A stretch of 64,000 bases of DNA. Origin: DATBLE01 sp963764565. GTDB taxonomy: Bacteria > Actinomycetota > Thermoleophilia > Gaiellales > Gaiellaceae. The position numbers were made by a program, and so were the translations under genes. Within the stretch, counting starts at the first letter, position 1, and each line of letters opens with the position of its first letter. The stretch is taken from contig CAVXTD010000001.1 of assembly GCA_963764565.1 (NCBI GenBank), forward strand, positions 77,467-141,466. Direction: 5' to 3'. This document shows positions 34,295 through 43,308 of this stretch, one piece after another. Under the pieces are notes generated by a model. The model was not told where the DNA came from and did no database searches. It saw only the letters and a list, made by a program, of their open reading frames with translations.

Positions 34295-36172
34295 ATGCTC
34301 GACGCAACGTGGACGATTCGACCATGTGATCCCACGCAGGCGGCTGCGCTTTCCCGTGAGTTGGGCTTGAGCGAGACGGCGGCGCGGGTGCTCGTCCGCC
34401 GCGGCTATTCCGAGCCTGCGGCGGCGGCAGCGTTCCTCGCCGGAGAGTCGCCGGGGCACGATCCGTTCCTGCTCGGCGACATGCGCGCCGCCTGCGAGCG
34501 GATTCGGGTCGCGATCGGCGCCGGCACCCGCATCTGCGTGCACGGCGACTACGACGTGGACGGAATCTGCGCGACCGCGCTCGCGGTTCTCATCCTCCAG
34601 GAGTTGGGCGCGCAGGTCGACTGGCACCTGCCGAGCCGCTTCGAGGAGGGATACGGGCTCTCCGGCCAGACGCTCGACCGCCTTGCCGACGAGGGCTACG
34701 GCCTCGTCCTGACGGTGGACTGCGGAATCACCGCTGTCGATGAGATCGCCGCCGCCCGCGCGCGGGGGCTCGACGTGATCGTCACCGACCACCACCGTCC
34801 CGGGGATGAGTTGCCCGCCTGCCCGATCGTCGCAACCAGGCCCTCCGAGTACCCATTCCCGGAGCTGTGTGGCACGGGTGTCGTCTACAAGCTCGCAGAA
34901 GCCCTGCTCGGGGTGGGCGACGGCCGCCTCGCCGGCTACCTCGACCTCGTCGCGCTCGCGACGATCGCGGACGTCGTTCCCCTCGTCGACGAGAACCGCG
35001 CGCTTGCGATCGCCGGGCTGCGCCGCCTCGCGACGACGACCCGGCCCGGCCTGCGCGCGCTCATGCGCGCCGCTCACGTCGATCCGGCCGCGGTCGACGA
35101 GGGCGCGGTCGGCTTCCGGCTCGCACCGCGGATCAACGCCGCCGGCCGTCTCGGCCGTCCCACCGCGGCGCTGGAGCTGCTGCTGACCGACGACGAGGGC
35201 GAGGCCACCCGCCTCGCCTCCGAGCTCGAGGAGCTGAATCGCGAGCGGCAGTTGGTCGAGGAACGGATCCTGCGAGAGGCTTCCGCCGCGATCGAGGCAT
35301 GGCCGGAGGCGCGGAAGCGGCGGCACGGGTACGTCGTCGCCGGAGAGAGCTGGCACGAGGGCGTGATCGGGATCGTCGCCTCGCGGCTCGCCGAGCGCTA
35401 CCACCGGCCCGTCGTCCTGATCGCAGGCGCCGAGGGCGACTGGAAGGGCTCCGGGCGCTCGATCCCCGCCTTCGACCTGCACGCCGGCCTCGCCGCCTGC
35501 TCGGGGCTGCTCGAGCGGTTCGGCGGCCACCGTGCGGCGGCAGGTCTGTCGATCCGTCCGGACGCGGTGGACGCATTTGCAGACGCCTTCGGCGCCTATG
35601 CCGACGAGCACCTCACCGACCTCGACCTGCGCGCGGTCACGATCGTGGACGCCGTCGTGCCGGGCACGGCGCTCACGCTCGGGCTCTGCGCCGAGCTCCG
35701 GCGGCTCGAGCCCTTCGGCCTGGGCAATCCCGGCGTCACCCTGCTCGTCGCCGGGTGTGAGCTCGCCGAGCTCTCGACCGTGGGTGAGGGCAAACACCTG
35801 CGCTTCCGCGTCCGCGACCGAGGGCGTCCGGCGGGCACTGCAATCGCGTTCGGCCTGGGCTCCAAGCTCGACCGCTATCGGCAGGCGGAACGCTACGACC
35901 TTGCGTTCCGCCTTCAGGAGAACACCTGGAACGGCACGACCGCTCCGCAACTCGTCGTCCGGCGGATCTTCGAGACGCCCGACCGGTACGCCGAGCTCCG
36001 CGACCGCTTCGCAGAGGAGTGGCGAACGAAGAAGCTGAGCCCGGAAGCAAGGGCGGTACTCGACGAGCTCGGTCTGGCCGGCGGCGGGGGCGCAGGCTGG
36101 CGGAGCCTGCTCGAGTCGGAGACCTTCCGCGCGCTGATCGAGGACGCCCCGGTGCTAGACCGGGCGGCGTAG
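34295..36172 (+). CDS. recJ: Single-stranded-DNA exonuclease RecJ
   Basis: 5'-3' ssDNA exonuclease of the DHH family, 625 residues from the ATG at 34295. DHH motifs: VHGDYDVDGICATA (motif I), LTVDCGITAVDEI (II), IVTDHHRPGDELP (III, DHH) and DLVALATIADVVPL (IV). DHHA1 has GSGRSIPAFDLHAGL and FGGHRAAAGLSI. The OB domain follows (RRLEPFGLGNPGV and GKHLRFRVRD). The size is close to the family norm. It acts in recombination and mismatch repair. No frameshifts were found. Confidence 0.95.
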   Translation: MLDATWTIRPCDPTQAAALSRELGLSETAARVLVRRGYSEPAAAAAFLAGESPGHDPFLLGDMRAACERIRVAIGAGTRICVHGDYDVDGICATALAVLILQELGAQVDWHLPSRFEEGYGLSGQTLDRLADEGYGLVLTVDCGITAVDEIAAARARGLDVIVTDHHRPGDELPACPIVATRPSEYPFPELCGTGVVYKLAEALLGVGDGRLAGYLDLVALATIADVVPLVDENRALAIAGLRRLATTTRPGLRALMRAAHVDPAAVDEGAVGFRLAPRINAAGRLGRPTAALELLLTDDEGEATRLASELEELNRERQLVEERILREASAAIEAWPEARKRRHGYVVAGESWHEGVIGIVASRLAERYHRPVVLIAGAEGDWKGSGRSIPAFDLHAGLAACSGLLERFGGHRAAAGLSIRPDAVDAFADAFGAYADEHLTDLDLRAVTIVDAVVPGTALTLGLCAELRRLEPFGLGNPGVTLLVAGCELAELSTVGEGKHLRFRVRDRGRPAGTAIAFGLGSKLDRYRQAERYDLAFRLQENTWNGTTAPQLVVRRIFETPDRYAELRDRFAEEWRTKKLSPEARAVLDELGLAGGGGAGWRSLLESETFRALIEDAPVLDRAA

Positions 36173-36328
36173 CACCGCGACGAGCAGCAGGGCGAGCCGG
36201 TCGGCGCGTTTTCGCCTGTTGACGAGCCGTTTGCGCAAGGAGGCCCCCTTCTCCGCCCGAACGTCTCCTCCTTCCGCACCGCCCGTGCCGGGGCCTGAGG
36301 ATCGAGCTCCGCGAGCCCGAAGTACACT

Positions 36329-38545
36329 GTGACCATGGCCGTGCTCGAGGTCTCCGGGCGTCACCAGGAGCTCATCGACGAGCTGATCGAGGCGGTCGAG
36401 CAGTACAAGCCCGAGCTCGACCGCGACCTGCTCGCGCGCGCGTTCTCGTTCGCAGCCCACGCTCACCAAGGGCAGCAACGCCGCTCCGGAGAGGAGTTCA
36501 TCAACCACCCGTTCGGGGTCGCGAAGATCCTGACCGAGCTGCACCTGGACGAGCAGACGATCGCCGCCGCGCTCCTGCACGACGTCGTCGAGGACACCGA
36601 CGCCGATCTGAAGGCCGTCACCGACGAGTTCGGCGACGAGATCGCCCAGCTCGTCGACGGCGTCACCAAGCTGACGCGCATCCAGTTCCAGAGTCGCGAG
36701 CACGCCGAGGCGGAGAACTACCGCAAGCTGATCGTCGCGATGGCGCAGGACGTGCGGGTGATCCTGATCAAGCTGGCCGACCGGCTCCACAACCTGCGCA
36801 CGATCGAATACCTGGGCAAGCAGAAGCAGGTTCAGAAGGCGCGCGAGGCGCTGGAGATCTACGCACCGCTCGCGCACAGGCTCGGCATCCACGCGCTCAA
36901 GTGGGAGCTCGAGGATCTCGCGTTCGAGACGCTGCACCCGCGGAAGTACTCGGAGATCAAGGCGATGGTGGCCGAGCGACGCGCCGACCGTGAGGAGCAC
37001 GTGCGCGAGGCGAGCGTCGTCCTCCAGCGCGAGCTCGACAAGGTCAACATCCCAGCGCTGATCTCCGGGCGCGCGAAGCACTTCTACTCGATCTACGACA
37101 AGATGGTGAAGAAGGGCCGCGAGTTCAACGAGATCTACGACCTGACCGCGATGCGCGTGCTGGTCGAGCGGACGGGCGACAAGGGAACGCGCGACTGCTA
37201 CGGCGCACTCGGCCTGATCCACTCGCTGTGGAAGCCGCTACCGGGCCGGTTCAAGGATTACGTGGCGATGCCCAAGCTCAACCGCTACCGGGCGCTGCAC
37301 ACCACGGTGATCGGGCCGCAGGGCCGGCCGCTGGAGATTCAGGTGCGCACCCTCGACATGCACGAGACGGCCGAGTACGGGATCGCCGCACATTGGGCCT
37401 ACAAGCGCGGCGGCAAGGCGAAGAAGACCGAGGACTCGGACTGGACCGCCTGGATGAAGCAAGTGATGGACTGGCAGCAGGACGAAGCGGATCCGCGCGA
37501 GTTCATCAAGACGCTGCGCACCGATCTCTTCGACGACGAGGTCTACGTCTTCACTCCCAAGGGCGAGGTGAAGACGTTGCCGGCCGGGTCGACCCCGATC
37601 GACTTCGCCTACTCCGTGCACACGGACGTCGGCCACCGAACCGTCGGCGCGAAGGCGAACGGCCGGATCGTCCCCCTGCACTACCGCCTGAAGAGCGGGG
37701 ACATCATCGAGATCATGACCTCGAAATCCGGCCGCGGGCCCTCCCGCGACTGGATGTCGGTTGCCGCCTCCTCGCGCGCCCGCAACAAGATCCGGCAGTG
37801 GTTCTCGCACGAGCAGCGCGCCGACGCCGAGTCGAAGGGGCGCGAGGCGCTCGAGCACGCTCTGAAGGGACAGAACCTGCCGTACCGGAAGATCGCCGGC
37901 TCGGCGGTCCTGGCGCAGGTGATCCGCGAGACCGGCTTCAAGAAGGCCGAGGACTTCTACGTCGCTCTCGGCTCGGGGAAGCTGCCGGCCAGCCAGATCG
38001 TCAACAAGGTGATCCAGCGGCTGAAGACGGCAGAGGTGGTCGAGGAGGAGGCGATCACGCTCAAGCCGCCGAAGGCCAAGGACACGGCGGCGAGCCAGAC
38101 CTTCGGCATCAACGTCTCGGGCGTCGAGGACGTGCTCATCCGCCTCGCCAAGTGCTGCACGCCCGTTCCCGGGGATCCGATCGTCGGCTACATCTCGCTC
38201 GGCAAGGGGATCACGATCCACCGCGAGGACTGTCCGAACGTGCGCGCGTTGAGGAAGAACGCAGAGCGGTTCACGCCGGTCGAGTGGGAGGGAGGATCGT
38301 CGCAGAGCTTCCGGGTGCAGATCGCCGTCGACGCCTGGGACCGGCCGCGCCTGCTCGAGGACGTCGCCCGGACGTTCTCCGAATACGGGGCGAACATCGT
38401 TTCTTACGGAGGCGGCGTCCAGGATCAGCTGGCGAAGAACTGGTACACGGCGGAGCTCGGCGACATCGAATCGCTGCGCGCACTGCTGGCGGCGTTGCGC
38501 AACGTCGAGGCCGTGTTCGACGCGTATCGCGTGACCCCGAACTAG
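36329..38545 (+). CDS. rel: Bifunctional (p)ppGpp synthetase/hydrolase Rel
   Basis: Makes and degrades the alarmone (p)ppGpp, 738 residues. The HD hydrolase has HAHQGQQRRSGEEFINHP and LLHDVVEDTD, so it is active-looking. The synthetase has RFKDYVAMPKLNRYRALHTT; the RFKD form marks the bifunctional class rather than mono-functional RelA. TGS is VYVFTPKGEVKTLPAGSTPI, the zinc-finger-like domain has KCCTPVPGDPIVGYI, and the ACT domain is at the end (VQIAVDAWDRPRLLEDVART). GTG at 36329 or ATG at 36335 may start it. Confidence 0.96.
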   Translation: MTMAVLEVSGRHQELIDELIEAVEQYKPELDRDLLARAFSFAAHAHQGQQRRSGEEFINHPFGVAKILTELHLDEQTIAAALLHDVVEDTDADLKAVTDEFGDEIAQLVDGVTKLTRIQFQSREHAEAENYRKLIVAMAQDVRVILIKLADRLHNLRTIEYLGKQKQVQKAREALEIYAPLAHRLGIHALKWELEDLAFETLHPRKYSEIKAMVAERRADREEHVREASVVLQRELDKVNIPALISGRAKHFYSIYDKMVKKGREFNEIYDLTAMRVLVERTGDKGTRDCYGALGLIHSLWKPLPGRFKDYVAMPKLNRYRALHTTVIGPQGRPLEIQVRTLDMHETAEYGIAAHWAYKRGGKAKKTEDSDWTAWMKQVMDWQQDEADPREFIKTLRTDLFDDEVYVFTPKGEVKTLPAGSTPIDFAYSVHTDVGHRTVGAKANGRIVPLHYRLKSGDIIEIMTSKSGRGPSRDWMSVAASSRARNKIRQWFSHEQRADAESKGREALEHALKGQNLPYRKIAGSAVLAQVIRETGFKKAEDFYVALGSGKLPASQIVNKVIQRLKTAEVVEEEAITLKPPKAKDTAASQTFGINVSGVEDVLIRLAKCCTPVPGDPIVGYISLGKGITIHREDCPNVRALRKNAERFTPVEWEGGSSQSFRVQIAVDAWDRPRLLEDVARTFSEYGANIVSYGGGVQDQLAKNWYTAELGDIESLRALLAALRNVEAVFDAYRVTPN

Positions 38546-38572
38546 ACCGAGGACTACGCCTTTCGGTGTACC

Positions 38573-38592
38573 GTGCCCACCGATCGGGGCAC
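38573..38592 (+). terminator. Weak stem-loop after rel
   Basis: GTGCCC and GGGCAC separated by 8 bases, 28 bases after the rel stop. The word GATCGGGGCAC in it is also found ahead of rpoD near 20148. It could be a terminator or part of the malQ leader. Confidence 0.3.
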
Positions 38593-38629
38593 TACAGTGA
38601 AGATTGGTATGGGGATGGGGGAGGCACCT

Positions 38630-39886
38630 ATGTCGCGCCGCTCGAGCGGTGTGCTGCTGCACATCACGTCGCTGCCCGGCGGTCGGCTCGGGCCGGACGC
38701 GTACGAGTTCGTCGACTGGCTCGAGAGCGCCGGGCAGAGCTGGTGGCAGGTTCTGCCGCTCGGTCCGCCCGATCCATTCGGCTCTCCGTACACGTCGTCG
38801 TCTGCCTTCGCCGCGTGGCAGGGATTGCTCGCCGAGCCCGATGCACGGGTGACCATCGCGGAGCTCGAGGATTTCCGGCACCGACATTCGTACTGGGTGG
38901 ACGACTGGGAGCGCTATGCCGGGGCGGGGGCGACCGCCGATCAGGTGCGCTTCGAGCGCGAGTGGACGGCCCTGCGCGCGTATGCGGCGGACCGCGGCGT
39001 GAGCCTGATCGGCGACATCCCGATCTACGTCGCCGACGACGGCGCCGATATACGTGCACACCCGGAGCTCTTCGCCGAAGGTCTGGTCGCCGGCGCCGCT
39101 CCCGATGTCTCCCATCCGGAGGGCCAGCTCTGGGGGCAGCCGGTTTACGATTGGGCCGCGTTGCGGCGGGAGGGGTACCGCTGGTGGATCGAGCGGTTCC
39201 GCCGCACCTTCGATCTCGTCGACCTCGCCCGAATCGACCACTTCCGGGGGTTCGTGTCGTACTGGGCCGTGCCGGCCGGCACTGAGGACCCGCTGAAGGG
39301 CCGCTGGCATCGCGGTCCGGGGGCGGCGCTCTTCCGTGCGGTCGAGCAGGAGCTGGGCCGGCTGCCGCTCGTGGCGGAGGATCTCGGGATGATCACCCCA
39401 GCCGTCGACCGGTTGCGGACCGAGCTCGGTCTGCTCGGCATGCGGATCGTCGGTCGCGGCTTCGTCAAGCGCCATCGCCGCCGCCACGCGGTCGCGTCGC
39501 ACCCCGAGGACGTCGTCGTCTATACGGGCACGCACGATCACGAGACGCTCGCGGGCTGGCTCGCCGGGGCCGGGGACGCTGACCTCGCGCTCGTCGAGGC
39601 GGATCTTGCCGCGGCCGGGATCGAGGAGACCGACCTCGAGTGGGCAATCGTGCGATTGGCGCTCTCGTCCCGCGCGCGGATCGCGATCCTGCCGATGCAG
39701 GATGTCCTCGGCCTCGGCCGCGAATCGCGGATGAACAACCCGGGGACGGTCGGGAACGGCAACTGGCAATGGCAACTCGAACCGGGTGAGGCAAGCCGGG
39801 AGGCGGCCGAGCGTCTGCTTGAGGCGACCGAGGAGAGCGGCCGGATCGCGCGCGTCGCCCGGCGTACGCTCGCTGCCTCTGCATAG
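38630..39886 (+). CDS. malQ: 4-alpha-glucanotransferase (MalQ, GH77), short form
   Basis: Transfers alpha-1,4-glucan segments in maltodextrin or glycogen metabolism. ATG at 38630 preceded by GGGGGAGG. GH77 features are RSSGVLLHITSLPGG, WWQVLPLGPPDPFGSPYTSS, LIGDIPIYVADDGADIRAHP, ARIDHFRGF with the nucleophile Asp, and LVAEDLGMITP with the acid/base Glu. The last motif reads GTHDHET where many members have THDND. At 418 residues it is shorter than the usual 500 or so, mainly between AEDLG and GTHDH, where GFVKRHRRRHAVASH looks atypical. A small error there is possible. Confidence 0.88.
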   Translation: MSRRSSGVLLHITSLPGGRLGPDAYEFVDWLESAGQSWWQVLPLGPPDPFGSPYTSSSAFAAWQGLLAEPDARVTIAELEDFRHRHSYWVDDWERYAGAGATADQVRFEREWTALRAYAADRGVSLIGDIPIYVADDGADIRAHPELFAEGLVAGAAPDVSHPEGQLWGQPVYDWAALRREGYRWWIERFRRTFDLVDLARIDHFRGFVSYWAVPAGTEDPLKGRWHRGPGAALFRAVEQELGRLPLVAEDLGMITPAVDRLRTELGLLGMRIVGRGFVKRHRRRHAVASHPEDVVVYTGTHDHETLAGWLAGAGDADLALVEADLAAAGIEETDLEWAIVRLALSSRARIAILPMQDVLGLGRESRMNNPGTVGNGNWQWQLEPGEASREAAERLLEATEESGRIARVARRTLAASA

Positions 39887-39894
39887 GCGGCTCG

Positions 39895-40194
39895 GTGCCC
39901 GCCGGGTATGTCGGCATTCTCTCGGTCGAATTGCACTTTCCCGAGGCCGGGTCGCTGAAAGGCAAGCGCAAGCACCTCGCTTCGGCGAAGGCACAGCTCC
40001 AGAACCGTTTCGGCGCATCTGTCGCCGAGGTCGACCATCATGAGCTCTGGCAGCGCTCCCGGCTGACGATGTCGTGTGTCTCGCGCGAGGTTGCCGAGCT
40101 GCACGAGTTGCTCGACGCCGCCGACCGCTGGCTGCACGCCCAGGAGTGGGTGGTCGCCGGCATCGCGCGCCGGATCGTGACGCTCGACGACTGA
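39895..40194 (+). CDS. ylxP: YlxP/DUF503 family protein
   Basis: Small conserved protein, 99 residues from the GTG at 39895, 8 bases after malQ. It begins VPAGYVGILSVELHFPEAGS and has LKGKRKHLASAKAQLQNRFG and VAEVDHHELWQR, the family core. DUF503 proteins almost always precede rbfA, as here, and are thought to help ribosome assembly, though no activity is proven. Confidence 0.9.
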   Translation: MPAGYVGILSVELHFPEAGSLKGKRKHLASAKAQLQNRFGASVAEVDHHELWQRSRLTMSCVSREVAELHELLDAADRWLHAQEWVVAGIARRIVTLDD

Positions 40195-40211
40195 CGGATA
40201 CCGTACGACGC

Positions 40212-40550
40212 GTGAGCGGCCGCATGCGCAGAGTGAACGAGTCGGTGCGGCAGGTGCTGTCGGAGGCAGTGCCCGAGCTCAAGGATCCCCGGATCGGGTT
40301 CGTCACCGTGACCGGAGTGGACACGACCCCGGACCTTCAGCACGCCCGCGTCTTCATCAGCGTCTTCGGCCCGGAGCGAAAGCGACAGGAGACGCTCGAC
40401 GCGCTGACCAGCGCGCACGGTGTGCTCCAGGCGCGCATCGGCCGCAGGCTGCGAATGAAGCGGACTCCGCAGCTGGTGTTCGAATACGATCGAACGGTCG
40501 AGGAAGGGGTTCGGATGAGCAAGCTGATCGACGAGCTCGATGAGCCGTAG
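40212..40550 (+). CDS. rbfA: 30S ribosome-binding factor RbfA
   Basis: KH-like factor for late 30S maturation and cold adaptation, 112 residues from the GTG at 40212 (VSGRMRRVNESVRQVL). Family strings are LKDPRIGFVTVTGVDTTPDL, HARVFISVFG, and RIGRRLRMKRTPQLVFEYD. Between its stop and nrnA lies a short duplicated stretch (TGAGCCGTAGGCT at 40541 and 40582) that copies the rbfA end. Confidence 0.94.
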   Translation: MSGRMRRVNESVRQVLSEAVPELKDPRIGFVTVTGVDTTPDLQHARVFISVFGPERKRQETLDALTSAHGVLQARIGRRLRMKRTPQLVFEYDRTVEEGVRMSKLIDELDEP

Positions 40551-40615
40551 GCTCGAGCGGAGGCTCAGGCGCCGGAGCGGGTGAGCCGTAGGCTGAGGCT
40601 CACGGAGCGGAGGCG

Positions 40616-41613
40616 ATGGCGCGTGAGCGGAGCGCGAGTGCGCGAGCGCGGTCCGCTCGCATGACCGTTTCCTTCTGGTCACCCACGAGAACCCCGACGG
40701 CGACGCGCTCGGCTCGATCCGAGCGGTGAAGCTCGCTCTCGACTCGATCGGCAAGGACACCGTCGCCTTCCTGGGCGGCGACATGGACATCCCGCGCGAC
40801 CTGACCTTCATGCCGCTCGGCTGGCTCGAGCGCATCCTGCCGGCCGATGTCGGCGACCGCGTCGTGCTCGCACTCGACTGTGCAACCGCGCCCAGAACCG
40901 CGATCGACGAGGAGCTGCTCGCCGGGGCGCCGCTCGTGATCGACATCGACCACCACCACGACAACACGCGGTTCGGGCGCATCAACCTGATCGTCCCCGA
41001 GGCGTCGTCGACGGGGGAGATCGTCCGGGACCTGCTCGCAGAGCTGGAGATCGCCCTGACACCCGATATTGCCGAGGCGCTGTACGTTGCGCTCGTCACC
41101 GACACGGGGCGGTTCCAGTACTCGAACACGACCAAGGCGGCGCACCTGATGGCGGCCGAGCTGTACGACGCGGGCGTCGACGTCGAGCGGCGGAGGCGTG
41201 TCTTCCAGGAGATCTACGAGTCGCTCGAGTTCGCGAAGCTGAAGCTGCTCGGGAAGGCGTTCGAGCGCGCCGAGCTGTACGAGGGCGGCCGGCTCGTGAT
41301 CTCGTACCTGCTGAGGAGCGACTTCATCGAGCTCGGAGTGGGTGAGGAGTATGCGGAGGGGCTGATCGACTACCTACGTGCCGTCGACGGAGCCGAGCTG
41401 GCAGCGACGATTCGCGAGCCGCCGGAACCGCCCGACGCCGGGCGGCGGATCTCGATGCGCTCCTCGAACGACGAGCTCGACGTCTCGGCGATCGCGCGCA
41501 AGCGTGGCGGAGGCGGCCACCGCCTGGCGGCCGGGTTCTCGAGCGCGGAGTCGATCGACGAGATCAAGGAGTTCATCCGTTCGGAGTTCGTCCGTGCCAC
41601 CGCGCGGCCTTAA
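40616..41613 (+). CDS. nrnA: DHH phosphoesterase NrnA-like (oligoribonuclease/pAp phosphatase), start frameshifted
   Basis: Degrades nano-RNAs and pAp. The core frame has FLLVTHENPDGDALGS, VLALDCATAP, IDIDHHHDNTRFG, and the DHHA1 signature KRGGGGHRLAAGFSS. This frame has no ATG, GTG or TTG between the previous in-frame stop at 40624 and HDRFLLV. The ATG at 40616, with GGAGG just before it, is in another frame, so a one-base shift near 40655 is inferred. The end overlaps the truB start by 20 bases. Confidence 0.88.
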
Positions 41614-42375
41614 GCCCGCCGGCTTGATCCTGGTGGACAAGCCGGCCGGTCCGACGTCGTTCGACGTGATCGCCCGCATCCGCCGGCGGACGGGGGCGAG
41701 GACGGGCCACGCGGGCACCCTCGATCCGTTCGCGACAGGGCTGTTGCTTGTGCTCTCCGGGGCGGCGACGCGGCTCGCGCCTTGGCTCGTCGGTCTCGAC
41801 AAGCGCTACGTGACCGACATCGATCTGACCGCGCGCACTTCCACCGGCGATCCGGAGGGGGACGTCGTCGAGGAGGTCGAGCCGCCCGAAGCCGCTGGAG
41901 CTGGAGCGGCGGCTCTCCGGGCTCCGCGGCGAGGTCGATCTGCCGATCCCGGCGGCCTCGGCGGTGAAGATCGGCGGCGAGCGTGCGTACGCACGTCATC
42001 GTCGCGGCGAGACGGTGGAGATGCCCGTCCGGCGGTCGCGTGTCGAGGCGCTCGAGCTCGTCTTCTACCGCGGAAGGAACGGCGCGGCTCGATCTGCGCG
42101 TCGGCTCGGGCACGTACATTCGCTCGATCGCAGACGTGCTCGGCGGGCACTGCCGGACGCTGCGCCGCACCGAGGTCGGCCCCTTCTCGGTCGACGACGC
42201 CGACGAGGAACGCATCCTGCCTCCGGCCGAAGCGCTGCCGTTCCTCCCCGCAGTCGAGGTCGGCGAGGCAGAGGCGGTCGCGATCCGGTCGGGCCGCGTC
42301 CGCGCGCAGGCCCACACGAGGACGCTGCGCGACGGCGAGCTGGTCGCCGTCGGCAAGGTGGTGATGCCGGCCTGA
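41594..42375 (+). CDS. truB: tRNA pseudouridine-55 synthase TruB (two frameshifts)
   Basis: Makes pseudouridine 55 in the T loop of tRNA. GTG at 41594 (VPPRGLKPAGLILVDKPAGP). The catalytic Asp is in GHAGTLDPFATGLLLV, and KRYVTDIDLTARTSTGDPEG follows. Shifts near 41900 and 42085 must be corrected to reach IPAASAVKIGGERAYARHRR, then LDLRVGSGTYIRSIADVLGG and the C-terminal PUA-like part. Corrected length about 260 residues. As truB is seldom lost, the shifts probably reflect sequence error. Confidence 0.88.
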
Positions 42376-43250
42376 AGGTCGCTCATTCGGTCTCGGAGCT
42401 CGAGTGCAAGGAGCGCACGGTTGCGCTCGGCACCTTCGACGGCGTCCACCTCGGCCACCGGCTCGTCGTCGAGACGGCGGTCGCGGCCGGCCCGGCGCCG
42501 ACGGTGGTCACCTTCCACCCGCATCCGCGCCGGGTGCTCGGCTACGGCGTCGAGCTGCTCACGACACTGGAACGGCGGCTCGAGCTGCTCGCGTCGCTCG
42601 GCGTCGAGGAGGCGCTCGTGGTCGAGTTCTCGCTCGACTTCCAGCGGGTCGAGGCGGATGAGTTCGCCCGGGAGTACCTCGACGCGATCGGAGCGCGGAT
42701 CGTCGTGGCGGGCGAGGATTTCCGCTTCGGCCACCGGCGCGACGGCGACCTCGACCTGCTTGCCCGGCTCGGGTTCGACACGCATTCGGTGCCGCTCGTC
42801 GAGGGGGTCTCGTCATCGGCGATCCGCCAGCTCCTGCACGCAGGGGAGGTCGATCGTGCTGCCGCACTCCTCGGCCGCCCACACGAGGTCGAGGGGATCG
42901 TCGTCGAGGGCGACGCTCGTGGCGGGACGCTCGGGTTTCCGACCGCGAACGTCGCCGCCGAGCCCGATCTGCTCGTCCCGGCGCACGGGATCTACGCCGG
43001 TTTCGCCGCGGGCCACCGCGCAGCGGTCTCGATCGGGACGAATCCCCACTACGGCGGCGACGAGCTGCGCATCGAGGCATTCCTGCTCGGTTTCGCCGGG
43101 GACCTGTACGGCCGGCGGCTCGTCGTCGAGCTTTGGAAGCGCCTGCGCGACGAGCGCGCCTTCGCGAGCGAGCGGGAGCTGATCGACCAGATCGCCCGCG
43201 ACGTCGAGGAGACCGAGCGGGCCGAGCGGCCGATCTTCCTCAGGGTCTGA
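42372..43250 (+). CDS. ribF: Bifunctional riboflavin kinase/FAD synthetase RibF (possible CTG start)
   Basis: Converts riboflavin to FMN and FAD. The nucleotidyltransferase domain has VALGTFDGVHLGHRLVVETA, FHPHPRRVLGYG and VAGEDFRFGHRRDGD; the kinase domain has GTLGFPTANVA and HGIYAGFAAG plus GDLYGRRLVVELWKRLRDE. No ATG, GTG or TTG precedes the conserved VALGTFDG in frame. The family start LKVAHSVSELE begins with CTG at 42372, overlapping the truB TGA as CTGA, where ATGA would be usual. Either CTG initiates, or one base is wrong. Confidence 0.9.
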   Translation: MKVAHSVSELECKERTVALGTFDGVHLGHRLVVETAVAAGPAPTVVTFHPHPRRVLGYGVELLTTLERRLELLASLGVEEALVVEFSLDFQRVEADEFAREYLDAIGARIVVAGEDFRFGHRRDGDLDLLARLGFDTHSVPLVEGVSSSAIRQLLHAGEVDRAAALLGRPHEVEGIVVEGDARGGTLGFPTANVAAEPDLLVPAHGIYAGFAAGHRAAVSIGTNPHYGGDELRIEAFLLGFAGDLYGRRLVVELWKRLRDERAFASERELIDQIARDVEETERAERPIFLRV

Positions 43251-43276
43251 CCCGAAGGAGCCTGACCCTGCGTTCG

Positions 43277-43305
43277 AGTGTCTGACCCCAACGGGGTCAG
43301 ACACT
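43277..43305. terminator. Perfect bidirectional hairpin between ribF and ggt
   Basis: Arms AGTGTCTGACCCC and GGGGTCAGACACT (13 bp, perfect) around AAC. It lies between convergent gene ends, 27 bases after ribF and 4 bases before the ggt stop. No T-run is present. Position suits a bidirectional transcript end; the same TCTGACCCC word recurs in other intergenic gaps. Confidence 0.6.
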
Positions 43306-43308
43306 GCT

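Noticed and set aside
37238..40324. A 1028-codon open frame on the minus strand, and an 810-codon one at 9179-11611
   Set aside because: They lie antisense to rel/malQ and to the redox genes, which are clear family members; long antisense frames are expected in GC-rich DNA and these show no family likeness.
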